Part shown: one piece after another, positions 1 to 6,518 of the stretch
How positions within the stretch are numbered: position 1 is the stretch's first letter
Layout: each line of letters opens with the position of its first letter
NCBI GenBank assembly: GCA_012510865.1
Contig: JAAZHF010000178.1
Coordinates: forward strand, 1 to 11,955
Reading direction: 5' to 3'
Origin: Gammaproteobacteria bacterium
GTDB taxonomy: Bacteria; Pseudomonadota; Gammaproteobacteria; Xanthomonadales; Xanthomonadaceae
DNA length: 11,955 nucleotides
Notes under the pieces: model-generated
Databases searched by the model: none
Seen by the model: the letters and a program-made list of their open reading frames with translations, nothing else
What the model was told of the DNA's origin: nothing
Translations under genes and position numbers: made by a program

Positions 1-107
1 GTCCCGACGCGCTGCCCGCCGACGGCGATCGCGTGCGCATCGACGGCCAGCCCGTGCCGGAGGCCGGCAGCGCCACGCGCGGCGAGCTGCCGGTCCAGTT
101 CAACTAG
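1..107 (+). CDS. C-terminal end of probable HlyD-type periplasmic adaptor (partial)
   Basis: Only the last 34 codons are visible, in the frame starting at base 3 and ending at TAG 105-107. The tail contains RVRIDGQPVPEAG and ends LPVQFN. No diagnostic domain is present. The reading as a membrane-fusion (adaptor) subunit rests on context: the stop lies 3 bases before the start of an ABC permease that is followed by its ATPase, and adaptor-permease-ATPase is a common order for MacAB/DevBCA-type exporters. The short beta-like segment would fit the C-terminal region of such an adaptor. It could equally be another periplasmic partner of the transporter. Confidence 0.45.
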   Translation, partial: PDALPADGDRVRIDGQPVPEAGSATRGELPVQFN

Positions 108-110
108 GCG

Positions 111-1310
111 ATGTGGCTCGAGTCCCCCATCGCCATGCGCTTCCTGCGCCAGGGGCGCGCGCAGACCCTGCTGATCCTGTTCGGCATCGCGGTGGGCGTG
201 GCGGTGATCGTGTTCGTCACCGCGCTGATCGCGGGGCTGCAGGAGAACATCATCGAGCGGACCCTGGGCACGCAGTCGCACGTGCGCGTGGAGGCCCCGC
301 GCGAGGTGAACCGCATCGCGCCGGCGCCGGACGGGACGCTGCGGCTGGTGCTGGAGGACCCGCGCCCGCAGGCGCTGCGCCCGATCGACAACTGGATCGG
401 GGTGCGGGACGTGCTCGACGCGCTGCCCGGCGTCACCGCGGTGTCGCCGGTGGTGTCGGGCCCGGCCTTCGGTCGCCGCGGCACCGCGGTCGAGTCGGTG
501 GCGCTGGTCGGCGTCGACCTGCCGCGCTACCTGCGGGTGATCCCGCTGGACGACAGCATGGTCGAGGGCCGGCTGCTGGTGGGCTCGGGCAACGCCGTGG
601 CCGGGCGCAAGCTGGCCGAGGACCTCGGGCTGCGCCTTGGCGGCAAGCTTCGGCTGGAGGCCGGCGACGGCCGCGGCGCCGTGGTCAACATCGCCGGGAT
701 CTTCGAGCTCGGCGTGCGCGAGCTCGACGCGCGCTATGTGTACGTCGACCTGAAGCAGGCGCAGTCGCTGCTCGCGCTTCCCGGCGGAGTGACCGTGATC
801 GACGTGACCGTGGACGACCTGTTCGGCGCGGACCGGATCGCCGCGCGCATCCACGGACTGACCGGCCTGCAGGCCGAGAGCTGGATGGAGACCAACGCGC
901 AGCTGATGAACGCGCTGAGCTCGCAGAGCCTGTCGACCACGATGATCAGCGTGTTCGTCGCGATCTCGGTCGCGCTCGGCATCGCCAGCGTGCTCGCGGT
1001 GAGCGTGGCCCAGCGCACGCGAGAGATCGGCATCCTGCGGGCGATGGGCACGCGGCGCGCGCAGATGCTGCGCGTGTTCCTGGTGCAGGGCGCGGTGCTG
1101 GGACTCGCCGGCTCGGCCATCGGCGCGCTCTCCGGCCTGGGCCTGGTGGCGGCCTTCAACAACTTCGGCCCGGGGCTGTTCTTCATCCCGCTGCCGCCGC
1201 TGCTGGTGCCCGCCGCGATGGCGCTGGCCACGGTCGCCGGCATGGGCGCGGCCCTGGTGCCGGCCTCGCGCGCGTCGCGGCTCGACCCGGTGGAGGCGAT
1301 CCGTGGCTGA
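111..1310 (+). CDS. ABC transporter permease, FtsX/MacB type
   Basis: A 399-residue inner-membrane subunit of an ABC exporter or lipoprotein-type transporter. The architecture is that of the MacB/LolE/DevC group: one N-terminal membrane helix (about residues 19-43), a large periplasmic domain (about 45-270), then three C-terminal helices (about 275-299, 321-349 and 361-384) forming an FtsX domain. The segment REIGILRAMG (about 304-313), after the second helix, is the hallmark cytoplasmic stretch that contacts the ATPase. The C-terminal SRLDPVEAIR is also typical of these permeases. The ATG start lies 3 bases after the upstream stop, and the end overlaps the ATPase gene by 8 bases, so the genes are probably translationally coupled. 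The substrate cannot be read from the sequence; peptides, lipoproteins, lipids or small toxic molecules are all possible for this family. Confidence 0.9.
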   Translation: MWLESPIAMRFLRQGRAQTLLILFGIAVGVAVIVFVTALIAGLQENIIERTLGTQSHVRVEAPREVNRIAPAPDGTLRLVLEDPRPQALRPIDNWIGVRDVLDALPGVTAVSPVVSGPAFGRRGTAVESVALVGVDLPRYLRVIPLDDSMVEGRLLVGSGNAVAGRKLAEDLGLRLGGKLRLEAGDGRGAVVNIAGIFELGVRELDARYVYVDLKQAQSLLALPGGVTVIDVTVDDLFGADRIAARIHGLTGLQAESWMETNAQLMNALSSQSLSTTMISVFVAISVALGIASVLAVSVAQRTREIGILRAMGTRRAQMLRVFLVQGAVLGLAGSAIGALSGLGLVAAFNNFGPGLFFIPLPPLLVPAAMALATVAGMGAALVPASRASRLDPVEAIRG

Positions 1311-1995
1311 GCCGCGCGAAGTGCTGCGCCTGGAGGGGCTGCGCAAGTCCTACAACATCGGCCGGCCGAACGAGGTCGAAGTGCTGCACGGCATCGACCT
1401 GCGGCTCGACAGCGCCGACTTCGCCGCGCTGGTCGGGCCGTCGGGCTCGGGCAAGAGCACCCTGCTCAACCTGATCGGCCTGCTCGACTCGCCGACCCAG
1501 GGCGAGCTCTACCTGCGGGGCCAGGCCACGCGCGACATGGACGACGAAGGGCGCACCGCGCTGCGCTCGCGCCACATCGGCTTCGTGTTCCAGTTCCACC
1601 ACCTGATCGGCGCCTTCACCGCGCTGGAGAACGTGCTGATGCCGTGGATGGTCGCCAACGGGAAGCCCGACCGCGAAATCACGGACGCGGCGCGCGGGCT
1701 GCTGGCCGAAGTCGGCCGCGGAGGGTTCTCCGATCGCAAGCCCGACCAGCTGTCGGGGGGCCAGCAGCAGCGGGTGGCGATCGCGCGCGCGCTGGTGACC
1801 AGGCCGGCGCTGCTCCTCGCCGACGAACCGACGGGCAACCTCGACACGAAGACCGCGGCCGAAGTCTTCGCGTTGCTGCGGCGGTTCAACGAACAGGTGG
1901 GCTGCGCGGTGCTGGTGGTGACCCACGACCCGCGGCTGTCGGCCACCTGCGACCGGACCATCACGCTCGTGGACGGGCGCATCGTCGACGGCTGA
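1303..1995 (+). CDS. ABC transporter ATP-binding protein, MacB/LolD type
   Basis: A 230-residue cytoplasmic ATPase that powers the permease encoded just upstream. All nucleotide-binding elements are present: Walker A GPSGSGKST (residues 45-53), Q-loop glutamine in VFQF (97), ABC signature LSGGQ (150-154), Walker B LLLADEP with catalytic Glu175, D-loop NLD (179-181) and H-loop His208 in VVTHDP. Length and motifs fit the LolD/MacB-N/FtsE class. It starts with GTG inside the end of the permease gene (8-base overlap); the next in-frame Met is near residue 79, after Walker A, so GTG 1303 is the only sensible start. An assignment to Lol lipoprotein release rather than a MacB-like exporter cannot be settled here. 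Confidence 0.93.
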   Translation: MAEPREVLRLEGLRKSYNIGRPNEVEVLHGIDLRLDSADFAALVGPSGSGKSTLLNLIGLLDSPTQGELYLRGQATRDMDDEGRTALRSRHIGFVFQFHHLIGAFTALENVLMPWMVANGKPDREITDAARGLLAEVGRGGFSDRKPDQLSGGQQQRVAIARALVTRPALLLADEPTGNLDTKTAAEVFALLRRFNEQVGCAVLVVTHDPRLSATCDRTITLVDGRIVDG

Positions 1996-2020
1996 TCCGC
2001 GGCGGCGCGGTGCGTACACT
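1992..2020 (+). promoter_or_regulatory. Weak candidate promoter for the P1 peptidase gene
   Basis: The 59-base gap after the ATPase gene contains TACACT (2015-2020; 4 of 6 to TATAAT) preceded at 17 bases by CTGATC (1992-1997; 3 of 6 to TTGACA). Transcription would start near 2027, about 28 bases before the ATG. This is a weak match and read-through from the transporter genes is also possible. Confidence 0.25.
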
Positions 2021-2054
2021 CGGCCGGAATGGTGCGGACCGGCTGGAGGCGTGC

Positions 2055-3263
2055 ATGGCGGGACATCGTTGGAGGGGGGTGGTCCCGCTGGTGGTCGCGG
2101 CGGCGCTGTCGACGGGGGCGGCCGGAGCGGCTGGCGCCGACGGGCCGGAGCGGCCGCGGGCCCGGGATGCCGGCGTGGTGGTCGGCGTGCGCGCGCCGGG
2201 GCCGCTCAACGCCATCGTCGACGTGCCCGGGGTCGCGGTCGGCCACGCCACCGTGGTCGAGGGCGGGCGGCTGCGCACCGGGGTCACCGCGATCGTCCCC
2301 CACGGCGGCGACCTGTATCGCGAGCGCGTGCCCGCGGCGATCGTGGTCGGCAATGGCTACGGCAAGCTGGTCGGAGCGACCCAGGTCGAGGAACTCGGCG
2401 AACTCGAGACCCCGGTCCTGCTCACCGGCACCCTCGGCGTCTGGCGCGCGGCCGATGCGCTGGTGGAATGGCAGCTGGCGCGGCCGGGCATGGAGGCGGT
2501 GCGCTCGCTCAATCCGGTGGTGGGCGAAACCAACGACGGCTTTCTCAACGACATCCGCGCGCGCGCGATCACGCCGCGGCACGTGCGCGAGGCGCTGGAG
2601 AACGCATCCACCGCCAACGTCGACGAGGGCGCGGTCGGCGCCGGCACCGGAACCGTCGCCTTCGGCTGGAAGGGCGGCATCGGCACCAGTTCGCGCGTCC
2701 TGGAAGGGACCGAAGGCGGCTACACCGTGGGCGTGCTGGTGCAAAGCAACTTCGGCGGCCGGCTCACCATCGACGGCGTGCCGCTGGACGGCCTGCAGCG
2801 CGAGGCGCTGGCGGCGGCGGGCGCCGGCGGCGACGCGCCGCTGGACGGCGGCGACGGCAGCATCATGATCGTGGTGGCGACCGACGCGCCGCTCGACGCG
2901 CGGCTGCTGCGCCGCCTGGGGACGCGCGCGCTGCTCGGCCTCGGCCGGACCGGCGGCAACATGAGCAACGGCTCGGGCGACTACGTGATCGCGTTCTCGA
3001 CCGCGCCCGCGGCACGCAGGATCCAGGGCCTGGGCGTGCACCGCGTCGACGTGCTGGCCAACGACGCGATCACGCCGCTGTTCGAAGCGGCCGCGGAAGC
3101 CACGGAGGAGGCCATCGTCAATTCGATGTTCCGCGCGGCGACGGTGCCCGGGCACCGCGGGACCGTGCCCGCCCTGCCGCTGGACCGCGTGCTCCCGCTG
3201 CTCCGGCGCGGGGCCAACCGTTGCAGCGCACAATGCGCCGGGCCGACGACGGTGGCAGAGTAG
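2055..3263 (+). CDS. P1-family (DmpA/BapA-like) self-cleaving aminopeptidase, exported
   Basis: A 402-residue Ntn-type hydrolase of peptidase family S58 (P1). Members such as Ochrobactrum DmpA are made as a precursor that cuts itself before a serine, which becomes the N-terminal nucleophile of the beta chain and removes N-terminal residues or beta-amino acids from peptides. Here the cleavage site is read as Gly268-Ser269 in GDGSIMIVVATDAP, leaving a beta chain of 134 residues, close to that of DmpA. Asn232 in VLVQSNFGG fits the oxyanion asparagine. Other family marks are ARDAGVVVG, PGVAVGHATV, NPVVGETNDG and NMSNGSGDYVIAFS. The start at ATG 2055 is preceded by GGAGG (2045-2049) at 5 bases. 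Residues about 8-28 are a hydrophobic Ala-rich signal peptide, so the enzyme is probably periplasmic. The frame is open further upstream, but that overlaps the ATPase gene. The physiological substrate is unknown. Confidence 0.88.
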   Translation: MAGHRWRGVVPLVVAAALSTGAAGAAGADGPERPRARDAGVVVGVRAPGPLNAIVDVPGVAVGHATVVEGGRLRTGVTAIVPHGGDLYRERVPAAIVVGNGYGKLVGATQVEELGELETPVLLTGTLGVWRAADALVEWQLARPGMEAVRSLNPVVGETNDGFLNDIRARAITPRHVREALENASTANVDEGAVGAGTGTVAFGWKGGIGTSSRVLEGTEGGYTVGVLVQSNFGGRLTIDGVPLDGLQREALAAAGAGGDAPLDGGDGSIMIVVATDAPLDARLLRRLGTRALLGLGRTGGNMSNGSGDYVIAFSTAPAARRIQGLGVHRVDVLANDAITPLFEAAAEATEEAIVNSMFRAATVPGHRGTVPALPLDRVLPLLRRGANRCSAQCAGPTTVAE

Positions 3264-3300
3264 GGACGCGCGGGTCGGTATGCCCTGAGAGCGCGAATCC

Positions 3301-3306
3301 GGGGAG
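3301..3306 (+). promoter_or_regulatory. Ribosome binding site deciding the start of the small membrane ORF
   Basis: GGGGAG at 3301-3306 lies 7 bases before ATG 3314 but only 1 base before ATG 3308, which is in the same frame. The spacing favours 3314 as the start. Confidence 0.5.
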
Positions 3307-3313
3307 CATGCGT

Positions 3314-3439
3314 ATGAACGCGATACGGTTGGCCGTGGCCGTCCGATGGTTGGGAACCGTGGTGCTGCTGCTGATGGCGGTGGCCGTCGCCTACGCCGCC
3401 TACACGGCGATTTCCTACTGGCCCTCGATCGCTGTCTGA
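3314..3439 (+). CDS. Small single-helix membrane protein leading the nor operon, unknown family
   Basis: A 41-residue ORF (43 if ATG 3308 is used) placed 50 bases after the peptidase gene and 10 bases before norC. I do not recognise it as a named family. What can be seen is a short basic N-terminus with Arg5 and Arg12, one hydrophobic helix from about residue 13 to 34 rich in Val, Leu, Ala and Tyr, and a short tail YWPSIAV. Positive-inside reasoning puts the N-terminus in the cytoplasm. The tight spacing to norC, a fair ribosome binding site and its place at the head of the operon argue that it is real and made with the reductase. By analogy with small subunits of haem-copper oxidases (CcoQ-like) it might stabilise the NorBC complex, but that is inference only. 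It has no cysteines or CXXCH. Confidence 0.6.
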   Translation: MNAIRLAVAVRWLGTVVLLLMAVAVAYAAYTAISYWPSIAV

Positions 3440-3449
3440 GGAGCGACCC

Positions 3450-4292
3450 ATGAACAAGCGGCAATCCCGGGTCTTCGCCATCGTCGCCACGGGCCTCGCC
3501 GCCGTGGCCTTCGTCGGCCTGACCGTGCACAGCCACATGCGCTTCGGCGAGCTGACCAACGCGCAGGACATCACGCCCGAAGTCACCCACGGCAAGGATG
3601 TCTGGCACAAGTACAACTGCATCAACTGCCACACGCTCTTCGGCGAAGGCGCCTACTACGCGCCCGACCTGACCACGATCGCCCAGCACCGCGGCGAAGC
3701 CTACCTCAAGGCCTACATGCGCGATCCCTCGCAGTTCTACGACGAGCAGCGCCATCGCCGGCTGATGCCGACGCAAGACCTCAGCGACGTCGAGATCGAG
3801 AACCTGGTGAAGTTCCTCGACTGGGTGTCGAAGGTCGACAACCAGGGCTGGCCGCCGCGGCCGATCCTGGTGGCCGGCGGGACCACCATCGTGGCCGCGC
3901 AGGGCACGGCGGCGGGGGCCGCCGAGGCCCGGGCGGTGCGGCCGGTGCGCGAGGACAGCGATCCGCGGGCGATCGGCGAGAACCTGTTCGGCACGGCGGT
4001 GCCGGTCTGCACCGCCTGCCATTCGCTGCAGCCCGGCGTCCAGCTCGCCGGGCCTTCGCTGGCCGGCATGGCCGGACGCGCGGCGGAAACCATCGCATCC
4101 CCGGACTACACCGGCAGCGCGACCGACGTGGACGGCTACATCCGCGAGTCGATCGTCGATCCCAGCGCGCACCTGGTGCCAGGGGCGATGTACTCGGCCG
4201 AGGGCACGTCGTTCATGCCAAACACCTACGCGGAAAGCCTGACGGCGGAGCAGGTCGACCAGCTCGTGGCCTTCCTTGGAACCTTGAAATAG
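3450..4292 (+). CDS. norC: Nitric oxide reductase subunit C with an extra C-terminal cytochrome c domain
   Basis: A 280-residue membrane-anchored cytochrome c that passes electrons from periplasmic donors to NorB. An N-terminal helix (about residues 9-27) anchors it. The NorC domain follows, with haem site C57-I-N-C60-H61, likely axial Met106 in RRLMPTQDLSD, and the conserved end WPPRPILV near 134-141. Ordinary NorC stops soon after this point, at about 150 residues. Here a linker rich in Ala and Thr (about 142-170) leads to a second class I cytochrome c domain with C187-T-A-C190-H191 and a likely Met256 ligand in TSFMPNTY, ending in the usual helix LTAEQVDQLVAFL. The protein should therefore carry two haems c. 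ATG 3450 is preceded by GAGGAG about 6 bases upstream. It is followed by norB after 37 bases. The second domain may be a fused electron donor. Confidence 0.93.
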   Translation: MNKRQSRVFAIVATGLAAVAFVGLTVHSHMRFGELTNAQDITPEVTHGKDVWHKYNCINCHTLFGEGAYYAPDLTTIAQHRGEAYLKAYMRDPSQFYDEQRHRRLMPTQDLSDVEIENLVKFLDWVSKVDNQGWPPRPILVAGGTTIVAAQGTAAGAAEARAVRPVREDSDPRAIGENLFGTAVPVCTACHSLQPGVQLAGPSLAGMAGRAAETIASPDYTGSATDVDGYIRESIVDPSAHLVPGAMYSAEGTSFMPNTYAESLTAEQVDQLVAFLGTLK

Positions 4293-4329
4293 AACGGGCC
4301 GGCCCTGCGGCCGCCCGGGGAGAACGTCC

Positions 4330-5700
4330 ATGCGCTACAAGTCCCAATCGGTGGCCTACTGGTACTTCGCCGTGGCGATGGTGCTGTTCGGGCTGCAGAT
4401 CGTGTTCGGGCTGCTGTCGGCCGCGAAGTACCTCGGGCCGGACCCGCTGCTGTACGTCCTGCCCTTCGACGTCACCAAGACGATCCACACCAACCTGCTG
4501 ATCGTCTGGGTGCTGACCGGCTTCATGGGCGCCACCTACTGGATGGTGCCGGACGAATCGCGCACCGAGCTGCACAGCACGAAGATCGCCTACTGGCAGC
4601 TGGGGCTGTGGACGGTGATGGGGGTGACCGCGGTCATCGGCTACCTGTTCCGCTACGGCACCGGCAACAAGCTGCTCGAGCAGCCGCTGCCGCACAAGCT
4701 CGTGATCGTCATCTGCATGCTGATGTTCCTCTACAACATCGGCATGACCATCCGGAAATCCGGCCGCTTCACCACCACCGAGGGCGTGCTGCTGGGCGGC
4801 CTCGCGCTGTCCGCGGTGCTCTACGTCCCGGCGCTGCTGCACTACGAGAACTACACCGTCTCGATCTTCTACCGCTGGTGGACCATCCACCTGTGGGTCG
4901 AGGGCGTGTGGATGATGATCATGGCCGGCTTCCTCGCCTACCTCCTGATCCGCCTCTCGGGCATCGACCGCGAGGTGATGGAGAAGTGGCTGTACGTGAT
5001 CGTGGGCCTGGTGTTCTTCGCCGGCATCCTCGGCACGGCGCACCACTATTACTGGGTGGGCGTGCCGCAGATCTGGCTGCCGATCGGCGGCTTCTTCAGC
5101 GCGCTCGAGCCGCTGGCGCTGGCGGCCATGGCCATCTACGCCTATGCGGCGATGCGCCGCGGCGGCGTGCGGCATCCCAACACGCTGGCCCTGCACTGGA
5201 CCATCGGCAGCGCGATCTTCGCCCTGTTCGGCGCCGGCCTGCTGGGCCTCGCGCACACCTGGCCCAGCGTCAACAAGTGGACCCACGGCACGCTGATCAC
5301 CGCCATGCACGCCCACTCCGCCTTCTACGGCGCCTACGCGATGATCGTGCTTGCGATGATCAGCTACGCGCTGCCCGGGCTGACCAACCGGCCGCAGGAC
5401 AGGTACTCGCCGCTGGGCTACTGGGCGTTCTGGCTGCAGGTCTCGGGCATGTTCGGGATGACGCTGTCCTTCGGCACGGCCGGGATCGCCCAGGTCTACC
5501 TGGAACGGATCATGGGCATGGGCTACCTCGACGCCCAGCTCAAGATCCAGGTGCACTTCCTGATGCTGGTGCTGACGGCGACGATCTTCGCCACCGGCGT
5601 GGCGCTCTTCATCTTCGACTTCTTCAGGTACCGGCCGCAGTTCGACGTGCTCGCCGACGATGCCGCCGTGCAGGGGATGGCCGCGCGCCGGGACGCCTGA
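4330..5700 (+). CDS. norB: Nitric oxide reductase catalytic subunit B (cNOR)
   Basis: A 456-residue integral membrane protein with about 12 helices, the catalytic subunit that reduces 2 NO + 2 e- + 2 H+ to N2O and water. Every metal ligand expected from Pseudomonas aeruginosa NorB is visible. His53 and His329 are the low-spin haem b ligands, and His327 is the haem b3 ligand (AMHAHSAF). His187, His238 and His239 bind non-haem FeB (IHLWVE, AHHYYW), with the FeB glutamate at Glu191. Glu260 in SALEPLAL matches the second conserved active-site glutamate. The spacing between ligands after the first is the same as in the Pseudomonas enzyme. The pairing with a norC gene and the absence of a quinol-oxidase-type N-terminal extension make it a cytochrome-c-dependent NOR rather than qNOR. 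A GGGGAG stretch precedes the ATG. Confidence 0.97.
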   Translation: MRYKSQSVAYWYFAVAMVLFGLQIVFGLLSAAKYLGPDPLLYVLPFDVTKTIHTNLLIVWVLTGFMGATYWMVPDESRTELHSTKIAYWQLGLWTVMGVTAVIGYLFRYGTGNKLLEQPLPHKLVIVICMLMFLYNIGMTIRKSGRFTTTEGVLLGGLALSAVLYVPALLHYENYTVSIFYRWWTIHLWVEGVWMMIMAGFLAYLLIRLSGIDREVMEKWLYVIVGLVFFAGILGTAHHYYWVGVPQIWLPIGGFFSALEPLALAAMAIYAYAAMRRGGVRHPNTLALHWTIGSAIFALFGAGLLGLAHTWPSVNKWTHGTLITAMHAHSAFYGAYAMIVLAMISYALPGLTNRPQDRYSPLGYWAFWLQVSGMFGMTLSFGTAGIAQVYLERIMGMGYLDAQLKIQVHFLMLVLTATIFATGVALFIFDFFRYRPQFDVLADDAAVQGMAARRDA

Positions 5701-5703
5701 CCC

Positions 5704-6504
5704 GTGGATGGACGCAGCAGGCCGGAGGCGGCGGAGCCCTATTACCTCCCCACCGGCAACGAGGTCGAGATCGCCGGGCAGTGCCATGCCGGAGGCCTGG
5801 CGCTCATGCTCAAGGGCCCGACCGGCTGCGGCAAGACGCGCTTCGTCGAGCACATGGCCTGGCGGCTCGGGCGCCCCCTGATCACCGTCTCCTGCCATGA
5901 CGACCTCACCGCAAGCGACCTGGTCGGGCGCTTCCTGATCCGCCACGACGACACCGTCTGGCAGGACGGGCCGCTGACGCGGGCCGTGCGCGAGGGCGCG
6001 ATCTGCTACCTCGACGAAGTGGTCGAGGCGCGCCAGGACACGATCGTGGTCCTGCACCCGCTGACCGACTACCGCCGCATGCTGCCCATCGACCGCACCG
6101 GGGAACTGCTCGAAGCGGCGCCGGGCTTCCAGCTGGTGGTCTCCTACAACCCCGGCTACCAGCGCATGCTCAAGGACCTGAAGCCCAGCACGCGCCAGCG
6201 CTTCGTCGCGATCGAGCTCGGCTTCCCGCCGCCGCCGGCCGAGGCCGCGATCGTGGCGACCGAGAGCGGCGTGGAGCACGGCACCGCGGCGGCCCTGGTC
6301 GAACTCGCGGGCCGCCTGCGTTCGCTGCGCGACCGCGGACTGGCCGAAGTGCCGAGCACACGCCTGCTGATCGCGGCCGGCCGCCTGGTCGCCAGCGGCA
6401 TCGGCATCCGCGACGCCTGCGACGCCGCGGTGATCTCGCCGCTCAGCGACGACCCGACCCTGCTCGGCGCGATGCGCGAACTGGTCGGCGCGATGTTCCC
6501 CTAG
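5704..6504 (+). CDS. norQ: AAA+ ATPase of nitric oxide reductase assembly
   Basis: A 266-residue MoxR-type AAA+ ATPase needed, with NorD, to give active NorBC, probably by opening NorB for FeB insertion (known for the NorQ/CbbQ family). Visible motifs are Walker A GPTGCGKT (38-45), Walker B ICYLDEV with Asp104/Glu105, sensor 1 Asn149 in VVSYNPGYQ, arginine-finger candidates Arg164/Arg166 in STRQRF, and sensor 2 Arg220 in PSTRLL. The YYLPTGNEVEI start region is typical of NorQ. The start is GTG 5704, 3 bases after the norB stop. The ATG at 5708 is out of frame and the next in-frame Met lies just before Walker A. No strong ribosome binding site is seen, which suggests translational coupling to norB. 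Confidence 0.95.
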   Translation: MDGRSRPEAAEPYYLPTGNEVEIAGQCHAGGLALMLKGPTGCGKTRFVEHMAWRLGRPLITVSCHDDLTASDLVGRFLIRHDDTVWQDGPLTRAVREGAICYLDEVVEARQDTIVVLHPLTDYRRMLPIDRTGELLEAAPGFQLVVSYNPGYQRMLKDLKPSTRQRFVAIELGFPPPPAEAAIVATESGVEHGTAAALVELAGRLRSLRDRGLAEVPSTRLLIAAGRLVASGIGIRDACDAAVISPLSDDPTLLGAMRELVGAMFP

Positions 6505-6518
6505 GCCGGGGGGCCGGC

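Noticed and set aside
1644..2054. N-terminal extension of the P1 peptidase (frame open from 1644)
   Set aside because: It overlaps the ATPase gene in another frame, and a good ribosome binding site and signal peptide mark ATG 2055.
3264..3313. FNR/Dnr, NsrR or sigma-54 site upstream of the nor genes
   Set aside because: No TTGAT-N4-ATCAA, no AT-rich palindrome, and the only GG candidate (3254) lacks GC at the needed spacing.
1509..4331. Open 940-codon frame on the minus strand opposite the ATPase, peptidase and norC genes
   Set aside because: It is the antisense shadow of three well-supported plus-strand genes in GC-rich DNA; its translation is low-complexity His/Arg/Gly-rich with no domain.
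4213..6279. Open 688-codon minus-strand frame opposite norB and norQ
   Set aside because: Shadow of the real genes; composition rich in His, Gln and Val as expected from GC-rich antisense reading.
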